From assembly GCA_018711405.1 (NCBI GenBank), contig DVIH01000089.1:1-62343 (forward strand): a DNA stretch of 62,343 bases, read 5' to 3'. Within the stretch, counting starts at the first letter, position 1. Every line of letters begins with the position of its first letter. Positions 51,175 through 59,857 of the stretch are shown here, one piece after another. A program made the position numbers and the translations under genes. This DNA is from Candidatus Avibacteroides excrementipullorum (GTDB lineage: Bacteria > Bacteroidota > Bacteroidia > Bacteroidales > Bacteroidaceae). Below the pieces are notes generated by a model, which worked only from the letters and a program-made list of their open reading frames with translations, was not told the origin of the DNA and did not search any database.

Positions 51175-52084
51175 GTCTTGTCTTGTTGGAAAGCAGCATG
51201 AAGCAGTCTTCTATGGATGGGGCTATGCTGCGGATGTTTACGTCTGAGTGTCCCCGCTGTTTAAGATATGCTTTCAATTCGTCGGCAGGGCTTTGGTCGC
51301 GGAGTGTCACGTGGAATGTCTCTCCGAACGAATAGGATGATTTCACTTGCTGATAGTCGTGCAGATCGGCCAGCAGTTTGTGCATATTATCTGATTGTAC
51401 GGCCAACAGCTTGTCCGGATAGTGTGCTATTATGCCTTGCGGGGTGTCTGTTCCGATGAATCTGCCTTCCTGCATCAGCGCAATGCGGTCGCACAGTGTG
51501 GCTTCGTCCATGTACGGGGTGGAGACGAGTATAGTGATGCCTTGTCGTTTCAGTTTGAGCAGCATGCCCCAGAACTCTTTGCGCGACACAGGGTCCACTC
51601 CGGTCGTAGGTTCATCGAGAAACAGGACTTCCGGCTTGTGGATAAGGGCACAGCTCAGGGCGAGCTTTTGTTTCATGCCGCCTGAAAGTTTGCCGGCCTT
51701 ACGGTGTTTGAACGGTTCTATCTGCTTGTATATATCTTCAATGAGATGATAGTTCTCCTGTATGGTCGTATTGAATACGGTGGCGAAGAATTTCAGGTTT
51801 TCTTCCACTGTCAGGTCTTGATACAGCGAGAATCTGCCCGGCATGTAACCTATGATGTTGCGTATCTTGCGGTAATCTTTCACTACATCGCATCCTGCTA
51901 CTTCGGCAGTGCCTTTGTCGGCCCGCATCAGTGTGGCAAGTATGCGGAACAGTGTGGTCTTGCCAGCTCCGTCTGGGCCTATGATGCCGTACAGTTCGCC
52001 TTCGTCTACCGTGAAGCTGAGATCTTTCAAGGCATGTACTTTGCCGTATGTCTTGTCTATGTGGCTTACCGAAACCGCTGTCAT
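51164..52084 (-). CDS. ABC transporter ATP-binding protein (first ATPase)
   Basis: 306 aa. Walker A GPDGAGKTTLFRIL, signature KLSGGMKQKLALSCALIHKP, Walker B VLFLDEPTTGVDPVSRKEFWG, switch VSTPYMDEATLCDR (His replaced by Pro: the usual STH reads STP). C-terminal extension typical of drug- or polysaccharide-export ATPases (SFGETFHVTLRDQSPADELKAYL). Corresponds to the first half of fused YbhF. It starts 3 bp after the membrane fusion gene and overlaps the second ATPase. Confidence 0.9.
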   Translation of the reverse strand: MTAVSVSHIDKTYGKVHALKDLSFTVDEGELYGIIGPDGAGKTTLFRILATLMRADKGTAEVAGCDVVKDYRKIRNIIGYMPGRFSLYQDLTVEENLKFFATVFNTTIQENYHLIEDIYKQIEPFKHRKAGKLSGGMKQKLALSCALIHKPEVLFLDEPTTGVDPVSRKEFWGMLLKLKRQGITILVSTPYMDEATLCDRIALMQEGRFIGTDTPQGIIAHYPDKLLAVQSDNMHKLLADLHDYQQVKSSYSFGETFHVTLRDQSPADELKAYLKQRGHSDVNIRSIAPSIEDCFMLLSNKTRHER

Positions 52085-52087
52085 CTG

Positions 52088-52987
52088 TCAGTCTGTTTTT
52101 ATTTCGCCGTACATGCCTCTTTTTATATAGCCGTCATTGGTTACTGCTATTTTGACGGCATAGACAAGGTTGGCGCGTTCATCGCGTGTCTGTATGGTCT
52201 TGGGGGTAAATTCGGCTTTGTCGGATATCCATGACACTGTGCCGCGATATTCCCTCCGGCCGGTTTTGCCTTCATCGGCATAGACTTTGACTTCCTGCCC
52301 TATTTTCAGTTCGGTCAGCTGGTCGGCTGTGATGTATGCCCTAAGGTACATGTCGGTCAGGTCGCCTACTTTGAAAAGGCTTCTGCCTTGTGCCGCCATC
52401 TCTCCTTGCTCGGCGTATTTTGTCAGCACGGTGCCGTCTGCCGGACTTGTCACTGCGCATTTCCTTATCATGTCTTCCACTTGCGCAATCTGTGCTTCCA
52501 GCATCCGCACCTGTCCGCTTACTCCGCGATTGCTGTTTTCCAGTGTTTCAGTCTGTGCGGCAAGTTGCTTTTCGAGTACTGCTATACGTGCGTTTATGTC
52601 ATCCAGCTGTTTACTGTTGGCTGCTTTGTCTTCCACCAGGTTTCTGAATCGGATTTGTTCGTTTTTTTGTGTGGTTATCTCCTGTTTGAGCGATGCTATT
52701 TGCTGCGATATGTTATATCGTCTGCTGTCTGTGGCCTGAAGGCTTGCCATCAGTTCTTCTTTTTTCAGGTGGAGTTGCACGGTGTCTATATACCCAACCG
52801 GCTGTCCGGCTTTCACGGTCATGCCTTCCTCCACGTCAAGGCTTGTCAGTTCTCCTGTCCCTCTTGCCGATACGGTGATTTCGGTGGTTTCGAATATGCC
52901 CGATGCGTCATAGTCTCCGTTGCCGTTCCGGCATGATGACAGAAGTGCGGTTGCAGCGGCGAGTGTCAGATAAATTATGGTTTTCAT
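52088..52987 (-). CDS. HlyD-type periplasmic membrane fusion lipoprotein
   Basis: 299 aa. Start at MKTIIYLTLAAATALLSSC (52987); the lipobox LSSC makes Cys19 the lipid anchor. A start ten codons earlier would lengthen the signal peptide. The lipoyl-like halves (TVKAGQPVGYIDTVQLHLKK near residues 55-75 and GTVLTKYAEQGEMAAQGRSLFKVGDL) flank a long coiled coil (about 75-175), the normal YbhG layout. It joins the inner-membrane ABC exporter with TolC. Same transcript as the TolC-like gene, 13 bp downstream. Confidence 0.9.
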   Translation of the reverse strand: MKTIIYLTLAAATALLSSCRNGNGDYDASGIFETTEITVSARGTGELTSLDVEEGMTVKAGQPVGYIDTVQLHLKKEELMASLQATDSRRYNISQQIASLKQEITTQKNEQIRFRNLVEDKAANSKQLDDINARIAVLEKQLAAQTETLENSNRGVSGQVRMLEAQIAQVEDMIRKCAVTSPADGTVLTKYAEQGEMAAQGRSLFKVGDLTDMYLRAYITADQLTELKIGQEVKVYADEGKTGRREYRGTVSWISDKAEFTPKTIQTRDERANLVYAVKIAVTNDGYIKRGMYGEIKTD

Positions 52988-53000
52988 GTTTTTGTGTCTT

Positions 53001-54272
53001 TTAGTTGTTTGTTGCATATTTCAGGTTGTAGATGGCCATGAGCAGTTCTATCTCATGCAGTATTTTGTCTTGTATGGCCGACTGTTCGGCGTTTATGTCT
53101 CTGGTGAGATCCGTGCCCGACAGTGTGCCGTTGGCCATTTTTGCTTCGGAGGCACGTTTTACGGCATTGCGCAGCGATATGATTTCGTCATCATATTTCA
53201 ACTGTTCTTCATAACGGTCTATGGCTGCATTGCGCTGCGTGATGTCGAGGTCGGTGTTGAAAATGAAAGTTTCCCTCTGCGCTTCTACGGAGCGTATGCC
53301 GGCTTCTATTTTCCTCCTGTCGTTTCGTGTCGTGTAGAGGGTGCCGATGTTCCATGACAGTTTCAGCCCGGCCATGTAATATGCTTTGAATTTGTCTTCA
53401 AACATGTCCAGTCCCGGTTTGCCGTATCCTCCCGTGACAAACAGTCCGAGTCGCGGCATCATGCCGGCGGTTATCCTGTTGTCTTGTGCTTGCAGGTTGC
53501 GTATCCTGGCATCGAACAGTTCGAGTTCCGGGCGGTTGTTGCCGGTAACTGCCGGACGTGTCGCTTCCGGTTTGGCAAATTTTGTGTCGGGTGCGATGTC
53601 TTCGCCTATGAATCGTGCCAGCATGTCTACGTATGCCCGGCGGGTATGTGCCAGCTGTATCTCGTTTTGTTTGGCTTTGAGTAAATCCACGTTGAGCGCG
53701 TCCAGGTCCGATTGGTTGGCTATCCCGTTGTTTATGTAAGACGAGACTTTGTCGCAGTTGCGTTGCAGTTCGTCTTGCAGCAGGCGGTTTTGCTTGAGTT
53801 GGGCATCGGCGAGCAGGATGCCGAAATATATCTGGTTTATCCGTTCGTTTATGGCATATATGCTGACATCCAGGTCTTTTTTCTCCACTTCGGCCTGCGT
53901 GCGCAGCAGTCTTTTTTGCGAGCTGACATTGCCGCCGTCCCAGATGGCCTGGTTGATGTCGATTGCAACTTTGTATTGGTCTTTGCTTACCGAAGGGATT
54001 TCCATGCCGTGCAGTCCTATCTGTTCAAAATCGAAAGGGATTTCCGTCACGTCCGACTGGTAGGTGGCCTGTGCCGAAAACGTTATTTGCGGCAGGTAGC
54101 TGCTGGCAGCGTTTTTCAGGTTGTACTCTTTCGTCTTTTCTATCAGGTCATATTGCAGGATGAGGGGATAGTTGGCCTGAGCTTTCCTGTAGCAGTCTTC
54201 TATGCTCAGTTGGGAAAAGCAGGAAGAGCTGCCGCACAGCAGGATGATGGTGATTACGGTCTTTATGCTCAT
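53001..54272 (-). CDS. TolC-family outer-membrane efflux channel
   Basis: 423 aa. Start at MSIKTVITIILLCGSSSC (54272), giving a signal peptide ending near CFSQ; a longer frame opens at 54380 but lacks a signal there. The first OEP repeat begins LSIEDCYRKAQANYPLILQYDLIEKTKEYNLKNAASSYLPQITFSAQ; the second half repeats the helix-barrel pattern (AQDNRITAGMMPRLGLFVTGGYGKPG). Expected to form the trimeric outer-membrane exit duct for the exporter. It is the first gene of the operon; a near-consensus -7 box TATCTTTA lies at 54348-54355 on the minus strand. Confidence 0.9.
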   Translation of the reverse strand: MSIKTVITIILLCGSSSCFSQLSIEDCYRKAQANYPLILQYDLIEKTKEYNLKNAASSYLPQITFSAQATYQSDVTEIPFDFEQIGLHGMEIPSVSKDQYKVAIDINQAIWDGGNVSSQKRLLRTQAEVEKKDLDVSIYAINERINQIYFGILLADAQLKQNRLLQDELQRNCDKVSSYINNGIANQSDLDALNVDLLKAKQNEIQLAHTRRAYVDMLARFIGEDIAPDTKFAKPEATRPAVTGNNRPELELFDARIRNLQAQDNRITAGMMPRLGLFVTGGYGKPGLDMFEDKFKAYYMAGLKLSWNIGTLYTTRNDRRKIEAGIRSVEAQRETFIFNTDLDITQRNAAIDRYEEQLKYDDEIISLRNAVKRASEAKMANGTLSGTDLTRDINAEQSAIQDKILHEIELLMAIYNLKYATNN

Positions 54273-54474
54273 GTCTCTTTCGTGTGTTATGGCTGAGGCT
54301 TTCAGTCTGCCGGCAGACGGTTTCGCCATGTAGCCGCATTTTGGTGGTAAAGATAGTTGTTTTTCCGATATGAACGCCATTACTGTTGCTTATGTTGCCG
54401 GAAGCGTGGCCGATTTGCTCCTATGCAGGGGGTGCGGCAGGGCGGTTTTGAGGTGTCAGGGAGACGCCTCCCGG

Positions 54475-54562
54475 GATCGGCTCGGTGTCGGGCAAGGATG
54501 TGCGCCATCTTCACCCGGGATCGGCTCGGTCTTGACCGAAGATGGCGCACATCTTTTTCGGC
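54475..54562. repeat. 22-bp modular repeat array 7 (4 units) with terminator-like hairpin
   Basis: Units start at 54475, 54497, 54519 and 54541. The cores are GATCGGCTCGGTG, GATGTGCGCCATC, GATCGGCTCGGTC and GATGGCGCACATC. The linkers are TCGGGCAAG, TTCACCCGG, TTGACCGAA and TTTTTCGGC. GATGTGCGCCATCTTC (54497-54512) pairs perfectly over 16 bp with GAAGATGGCGCACATC (54538-54553), followed by five T. It lies between the divergent TolC-like and V-ATPase promoters. Confidence 0.92.
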
Positions 54563-54605
54563 GACTTTTTTTGTGCGTTTTTTTAATCTGTTTAATGTTT
54601 TTTAT

Positions 54606-54613
54606 TATCTTTG
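54606..54613 (+). promoter_or_regulatory. -7 box of the V-type ATPase operon
   Basis: TATCTTTG, an exact TAnnTTTG, 31 bp before the first gene. The -33 position holds only TTTA-like sequence. It lies 43 bp after array 7. Confidence 0.55.
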
Positions 54614-54644
54614 GACGAAAATAACATAAATATATTCTGTCTAT

Positions 54645-55235
54645 ATGGAAAATAGGATACAGGAGCTGACGGATAAGATTTTTCAGGAGGGAGTTGAAAA
54701 AGGCAATTTGGAGGCTCAAAAGATTCTTGACAATGCCAAAAGCGAGGCTGAGAGAATAGTGGAGGAAGCACGTGCAACCGGAGAGAGGATAGTGAAAGAA
54801 GCACGGAAAAAAGCCGATGAGCTTTCTGAAAACGTGAAATCGGAATTGAAACTTTATTCCGAACAGTCGGTCAATGCATTGAAGACCGCCATAGTCAATG
54901 TGGTGAGCGATAAGATCTTGAAAGAATGCGTGGGCAAGTCGTTTGCAGACAAGGAATTCCTGAACAGGCTGGTCGTGGAGATTGCCCGGAAATGGTCGGA
55001 AAATGAAAACATAACTGTCTCTTCTACCGATGCGGAAGGGCTGAGACAGTATTTCATGCAAAACGCAAAAGAACTGTTGGACAAGGGCGTGAAGATAGAG
55101 TCGGTCAACGGCAAAAAAGCGTTTTTCTCCATCGCCCCCTCAGACGGAGCCTATAAGGTGAATTTCGGCGAGGAGGAGTTCATGAATTATTTCAAGGATT
55201 TCCTGAGACCGCAACTCATCGACATATTGTTTTGA
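54645..55235 (+). CDS. V-type ATPase subunit E
   Basis: 196 aa. Peripheral-stalk subunit joining the catalytic head to the membrane part. N-terminal half is a long charged helix (KILDNAKSEAERIVEEARAT and onward to about residue 70), then a globular alpha-beta domain (KTAIVNVVSDKILKECV, ending RPQLIDILF). Length and architecture match subunit E of bacterial V/A-type ATPases. First of seven same-strand genes separated by short gaps. Its stalk partner G was not seen in the window; Bacteroidales operons usually lack an obvious one. Confidence 0.88.
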   Translation: MENRIQELTDKIFQEGVEKGNLEAQKILDNAKSEAERIVEEARATGERIVKEARKKADELSENVKSELKLYSEQSVNALKTAIVNVVSDKILKECVGKSFADKEFLNRLVVEIARKWSENENITVSSTDAEGLRQYFMQNAKELLDKGVKIESVNGKKAFFSIAPSDGAYKVNFGEEEFMNYFKDFLRPQLIDILF

Positions 55236-55238
55236 TTT

Positions 55239-56096
55239 ATGAGCAATTATTATTGTTTGGTCGCAGGGTTGCCCGAAATAGCGTTCGATGACGGCAAATC
55301 GGTGCTGACTTCCGAGACTTTCAGAAAGGAAATCTATCCTCAGCTGACCGGCGCGGACAGAAAAGTGGTGGATTTGTTTTATCTGGAATCGGACAACAGA
55401 AACTTTTTCGCTCTTCTCAAAAACCGTGAAGCGGCAATCCCCGAGGGGGAAGAAGGCAATTTCACGGCAGAAGACTTTTTGCAGTTGTTCGACTCCGTGA
55501 AAAACGAAGAAAAATACAAAGGGCGTCTGCCTCTGTATTTCCTCAAATTCTACCATTATTATCTGGAGCAGGTCAAGAGCGGAAACGAACCTGTCATGCC
55601 CTACATGGAGGACAGGCTGTCTTCGCTGTATTACGATTACTGCATGAAGTGCGGCAACGCCTTTGCACGGTCGTGGTTTGAGTTCAACCTCAATGTGTGC
55701 AACATCTTCATAGCATCGGTGGCAAGGCGCTACAAGATGGAAGTGGCTCCCCATGTGGTGGGCGATACTAAGGTGTGCGACAAAATCAGAAAATCGATGG
55801 CACGCGATTTCGACCTCTCCACAGAGCTGGATTACGTGGAAGACGTGATAAGGATTTCCGAAACAGCGCAACTCACCGACCGGGAGAAGAAATTTGACAT
55901 CCTCAGATGGAACTGGATAGAAGACAACACGTTTTTTGAATATTTCTCGCTGGAGAAAGTCCTGTCTTATCTGCTGAAGATAAAAATAGCGGAACGCTGG
56001 AACAGGATGGACAAAGAGGCCGGCAGGAAAAAGTTCCGCGAGATAATAGACAATCTGAAAGACGAAGTGAGGATACCGGATGATTTCAGGAAATGA
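55239..56096 (+). CDS. DUF2764 protein of the V-type ATPase operon (C-like)
   Basis: 285 aa. Start MSNYYCLVAGLPEI is the DUF2764 signature. Family members sit in V-type ATPase operons of Bacteroidetes and spirochetes, in the place where subunit C (the d-like socket between rotor and c-ring) is expected; ARSWFEFNLNVCNIFIASVARRYKMEV and the helix-rich remainder fit such a fold weakly. Role as the C subunit is inference from position. Three bp after subunit E and 36 bp before subunit A. Confidence 0.85.
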   Translation: MSNYYCLVAGLPEIAFDDGKSVLTSETFRKEIYPQLTGADRKVVDLFYLESDNRNFFALLKNREAAIPEGEEGNFTAEDFLQLFDSVKNEEKYKGRLPLYFLKFYHYYLEQVKSGNEPVMPYMEDRLSSLYYDYCMKCGNAFARSWFEFNLNVCNIFIASVARRYKMEVAPHVVGDTKVCDKIRKSMARDFDLSTELDYVEDVIRISETAQLTDREKKFDILRWNWIEDNTFFEYFSLEKVLSYLLKIKIAERWNRMDKEAGRKKFREIIDNLKDEVRIPDDFRK

Positions 56097-56132
56097 CAAA
56101 AGTGTTTATGAAACAATAAAAAACTATATATA

Positions 56133-57896
56133 ATGGCAACAATAGGAACTGTTAGCGGCGTCATAGCCAATATGGTAACTCTGGTAGTGGATGGTCCCGT
56201 AGCGCAAAACGAGATATGCTACATCTCCATCGGCGATGAGAAACTCATGGCAGAGGTTATCAAGGTGGTGGGCGCCAACGTTTATGTCCAGGTATTTGAA
56301 AGCACGCGCGGATTGAAAATCGGGGCGAAAGCCGAGTTTACCGGACACATGCTTGAGGTCACATTGGGTCCGGGCATGCTTTCGCACAATTATGACGGCT
56401 TGCAGAATGACCTCGACAAGATGGATGGAGTGTTTCTCAGACGCGGACAATACACTTTCCCGCTCGACAAGAAACGGAAATGGCATTTCGTCCCATTGGT
56501 GAAAGCCGGAGACGTGGTGGGAGAATCAGCATGGCTCGGACAGGTGGAGGAAAACTTCCAGCCGCTGAAGATTATGGTACCCTTCGAGCTGAAAGGCAAA
56601 TTCAAGATAAAGAGCATTGCACCCGAAGGCGATTATGCCATATATGACACTGTGGCGGTAATCACCGACGACAACGGCAATGAACACAATGTGAACATGG
56701 TTCAGAAATGGCCTGTGAAGAAAGCCATGACCAACTACAGGCTTAAACCGAGACCGTTCAAACTCCTTGAGACAGGAGTTCGTGTGATAGATACTGTAAA
56801 CCCTATAGTGGAGGGGGGGACAGGTTTCATACCCGGTCCGTTCGGCACGGGCAAGACAGTGTTGCAGCACGCCATATCGAAGCAGGCAGAGGCCGACATC
56901 GTGATAATGGCGGCATGCGGAGAGCGTGCCAATGAGGTGGTGGAAATCTTTACCGAGTTTCCGGAACTGGTCGATCCGCATACGGGCCGCAAACTGATGG
57001 AGAGAACCATTATCATAGCCAATACTTCCAACATGCCTGTGGCGGCGCGCGAGGCTTCCGTATATACGGCCATGACCATAGCCGAGTATTACCGCGCAAT
57101 GGGGCTGAAAGTGTTGCTCATGGCCGATTCTACATCGAGATGGGCACAGGCCTTGCGCGAGATGTCAAACCGTATGGAGGAACTGCCCGGTCCGGACGCA
57201 TTCCCTATGGACCTTTCGGCCATAATCTCCAACTTTTACGGACGTGCTGGATATGTGGAGCTTTACAACGGAAAGACAGGCTCGATCACATTTATCGGTA
57301 CGGTGTCGCCTGCCGGCGGTAACCTGAAAGAACCTGTGACCGAAAACACAAAGAAAGTTGCACGCTGTTTCTATGCTTTGGAGCAGGAGCGCGCCGACAA
57401 GAAGCGTTATCCGGCGGTGAATCCGATAGAGTCCTATTCCAAATATCTCGAATATCCTGAATTCAAGGAATATATAGACAGCCGCATAAACAGCGAGTGG
57501 CTCGACAAGGTGAATGAGATAAAGACAAGGTTGCAGAGAGGCAAGGAAATAGCCGAACAGATCAATATCTTGGGTGATGACGGTGTGCCGGTAGACTACC
57601 ATGTAGTGTTCTGGAAATCGGAACTCATAGACTTCGTGGTGTTGCAGCAGGACGCTTTCGATGAAATCGATGCCGTCACGCCGCTGGAGCGTCAGGAGGA
57701 AATACTGGATGAAGTGATAGACATTTGCCATACGGATTTTGATTTTGACAATTTTGTGGAAGTAATGGATTATTTCAAGCGCATGATCAACGTCTGCAAG
57801 CAGATGAACTATTCTCCGTACAAGAGTGATAAATATTATGAATATAAAAGACAGCTGGCTGATTTGGTCGCAGAGAAACGAATAAACAATAAATAG
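56133..57896 (+). CDS. V-type ATPase catalytic subunit A
   Basis: 587 aa. Hydrolyses or synthesises ATP. N-terminal beta barrel (GTVSGVIANMVTLVVDGPVAQNE), the family-specific non-homologous insert (about residues 115-195), then P-loop GPFGTGKTVLQHAISKQ, the catalytic glutamate loop ACGERANEVVEIFTEFPEL, ADSTSRWAQALREMSNRMEELPG and SPAGGNLKEPVTENTKK. Full length. Conserved active-site residues are intact, so an active enzyme is expected. Confidence 0.95.
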   Translation: MATIGTVSGVIANMVTLVVDGPVAQNEICYISIGDEKLMAEVIKVVGANVYVQVFESTRGLKIGAKAEFTGHMLEVTLGPGMLSHNYDGLQNDLDKMDGVFLRRGQYTFPLDKKRKWHFVPLVKAGDVVGESAWLGQVEENFQPLKIMVPFELKGKFKIKSIAPEGDYAIYDTVAVITDDNGNEHNVNMVQKWPVKKAMTNYRLKPRPFKLLETGVRVIDTVNPIVEGGTGFIPGPFGTGKTVLQHAISKQAEADIVIMAACGERANEVVEIFTEFPELVDPHTGRKLMERTIIIANTSNMPVAAREASVYTAMTIAEYYRAMGLKVLLMADSTSRWAQALREMSNRMEELPGPDAFPMDLSAIISNFYGRAGYVELYNGKTGSITFIGTVSPAGGNLKEPVTENTKKVARCFYALEQERADKKRYPAVNPIESYSKYLEYPEFKEYIDSRINSEWLDKVNEIKTRLQRGKEIAEQINILGDDGVPVDYHVVFWKSELIDFVVLQQDAFDEIDAVTPLERQEEILDEVIDICHTDFDFDNFVEVMDYFKRMINVCKQMNYSPYKSDKYYEYKRQLADLVAEKRINNK

Positions 57897-57898
57897 GT

Positions 57899-59215
57899 AT
57901 GGCAGCTAAAGCATTTCAGAAGATATATACTAAAATTAATCAGATAACTAAGGCTACATGTGCATTGAAAGCTACCGGAGTGGGCAATGACGAACTTGCC
58001 ACAGTGAACGGCAAACTTGCCCAAGTCGTCAAAATGGTCGGCGATGAGGTTACTCTTCAGGTATTTGAAGGCACGGAAGGCATTCCTACCAATGCTGAAG
58101 TGGTGTTCTTGGGGAAATCGCCTACTCTAAAAGTCAGCGAGCAGTTGGCAGGACGTTTCTTCAATGCTTTCGGAGAACCTATCGACGGGGGACCGGAAAT
58201 AGAGGGTACCGAAGTGGAGATTGGCGGTCCGTCAGTAAATCCTGTGAGGAGGAAACAGCCTTCTGAACTGATTGCCACAGGTATTGCCGGCATAGATTTG
58301 AACAACACTCTCGTGTCGGGGCAGAAGATACCTTTCTTTGCCGATCCCGACCAGCCGTTCAATCAGGTTATGGCAAATGTGGCCATGCGTGCACAGACCG
58401 ACAAGATTATTCTCGGCGGCATGGGTATGACAAACGATGATTACCTTTATTTTAAAAACGTATTCTCCAATGCAGGCGCTCTCGACAGGATAGTGAGCTT
58501 TGTGAACACTACCGAGAATCCTCCTGTGGAACGTCTTCTCATCCCCGACATGGCCCTTACGGCAGCGGAATATTTCGCTGTGGAGAAGAATGAAAAAGTA
58601 CTGGTGCTTCTGACCGATATGACATCCTACGCCGATGCGCTTGCCATAGTGTCTAATCGTATGGATCAGATTCCGTCTAAGGACTCTATGCCCGGTTCGC
58701 TTTATTCGGATTTGGCGAAGATATATGAGAAAGCCGTGCAGTTCCCGAGCGGAGGTTCCATAACCATCATCGCGGTGACAACATTGTCGGGAGGCGACAT
58801 TACCCATGCCGTGCCGGACAATACGGGTTATATCACCGAAGGGCAGCTGTTCTTGCGCAGAGACAGCGATATAGGTAAGGTTATAGTAGATCCGTTCCGT
58901 TCGTTGTCGCGTCTGAAACAGCTTGTTGCTGGTAAAAAGACAAGGAAAGACCATCCGCAGGTGATGAATGCGGCTGTAAGGCTTTATGCCGATGCAGCAA
59001 ACGCAAAGACAAAACTGGAAAACGGATTCGACCTGACCGATTATGATGAAAGGACATTGGCTTTTGCCAAAGATTATTCCGGCAGGCTTCTTGCCATTGA
59101 TGTCAATCTGAATACTACAGAGATGTTGGACGTTACATGGGGATTGTTCAAGAAATATTTCCGTAAGGAGGAAGTCAATATAAAGAAAGAGTTTGTTGAT
59201 GAATATTGGAAATGA
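57899..59215 (+). CDS. V-type ATPase regulatory subunit B
   Basis: 438 aa. Non-catalytic partner of A in the A3B3 head; it has a nucleotide-binding fold without a Walker A glycine loop (PFFADPDQPFNQVMANVAMRA). Family blocks: FFNAFGEPIDGGPEI, GMTNDDYLYFKNVFSNAGALDRIV, MTSYADALAIVSNRMDQIPS, GSITIIAVTTLSGGDITHAVPDNTGYITEGQLFL, with the arginine finger in DPFRSLSRLKQL. Two bp after subunit A, so translation is coupled. Confidence 0.95.
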   Translation: MAAKAFQKIYTKINQITKATCALKATGVGNDELATVNGKLAQVVKMVGDEVTLQVFEGTEGIPTNAEVVFLGKSPTLKVSEQLAGRFFNAFGEPIDGGPEIEGTEVEIGGPSVNPVRRKQPSELIATGIAGIDLNNTLVSGQKIPFFADPDQPFNQVMANVAMRAQTDKIILGGMGMTNDDYLYFKNVFSNAGALDRIVSFVNTTENPPVERLLIPDMALTAAEYFAVEKNEKVLVLLTDMTSYADALAIVSNRMDQIPSKDSMPGSLYSDLAKIYEKAVQFPSGGSITIIAVTTLSGGDITHAVPDNTGYITEGQLFLRRDSDIGKVIVDPFRSLSRLKQLVAGKKTRKDHPQVMNAAVRLYADAANAKTKLENGFDLTDYDERTLAFAKDYSGRLLAIDVNLNTTEMLDVTWGLFKKYFRKEEVNIKKEFVDEYWK

Positions 59216-59248
59216 CAGATAGTTGGTTATAAAGAGAGGTAAACGAAA

Positions 59249-59857
59249 ATGGCTATTAAATTTCAATATAATAAGACATCTCTTCAATTACTTGAAAAGC
59301 AGCTGAAAATACGTGTCAGGACTCTGCCTATCATAAAAAACAAGGAGAGCGCGTTGCGTATGGAGGTGAAAAAGAGCAAGACTGAAGCAAAGACTTTGGA
59401 GGAAAAGCTTGAAAGGCAGATTCAGGAATATGAAGCCATGTTCGTGTTGTGGAACGAGTTCGACAGTTCTCTTGTGAAGATAAAGGATGTTCATCTCGGA
59501 GTGAAAAAAATAGCCGGCGTGAGAATCCCTTCGCTTGAAAGCATCGATTTCGATGTGGCGCGTTTCAGTCTGTTCAACAACCCCAAATGGTTTTGTGACG
59601 GGATAGAACTTTTGAAGACATTGGCGGGAACAGCCATTGAGAGAGAGTTTGTCATTGCCAAGCTGAATCTGCTCGAACATGCGCGCAAGAAGACCACCCA
59701 GAAAGTCAACTTGTTTGAGAAAGTGCAGATTCCGGGCTATCAGGATGCGCTCAGGAAGATAAAACGCTTTATGGAAGATGAGGAGAATCTGTCAAAGTCT
59801 TCTCAGAAAATCATGAAGTCGCATCAGGAAAAAAGAAAGGAGGAGGTTGAGATATGA
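59249..59857 (+). CDS. V-type ATPase subunit D (central rotor)
   Basis: 202 aa. Central shaft in the head. Mostly helical: KTSLQLLEKQLKIRVRTLPIIKNKESALRMEV is the N-terminal coiled-coil arm, and NLLEHARKKTTQKVNLFEKVQIPGYQDALRKIKRFMEDEENLSKS the returning arm with the family's conserved stretch. Length matches subunit D. It overlaps subunit I by 4 bp (ATGA). No subunit F gene is present beside it. Confidence 0.9.
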   Translation: MAIKFQYNKTSLQLLEKQLKIRVRTLPIIKNKESALRMEVKKSKTEAKTLEEKLERQIQEYEAMFVLWNEFDSSLVKIKDVHLGVKKIAGVRIPSLESIDFDVARFSLFNNPKWFCDGIELLKTLAGTAIEREFVIAKLNLLEHARKKTTQKVNLFEKVQIPGYQDALRKIKRFMEDEENLSKSSQKIMKSHQEKRKEEVEI

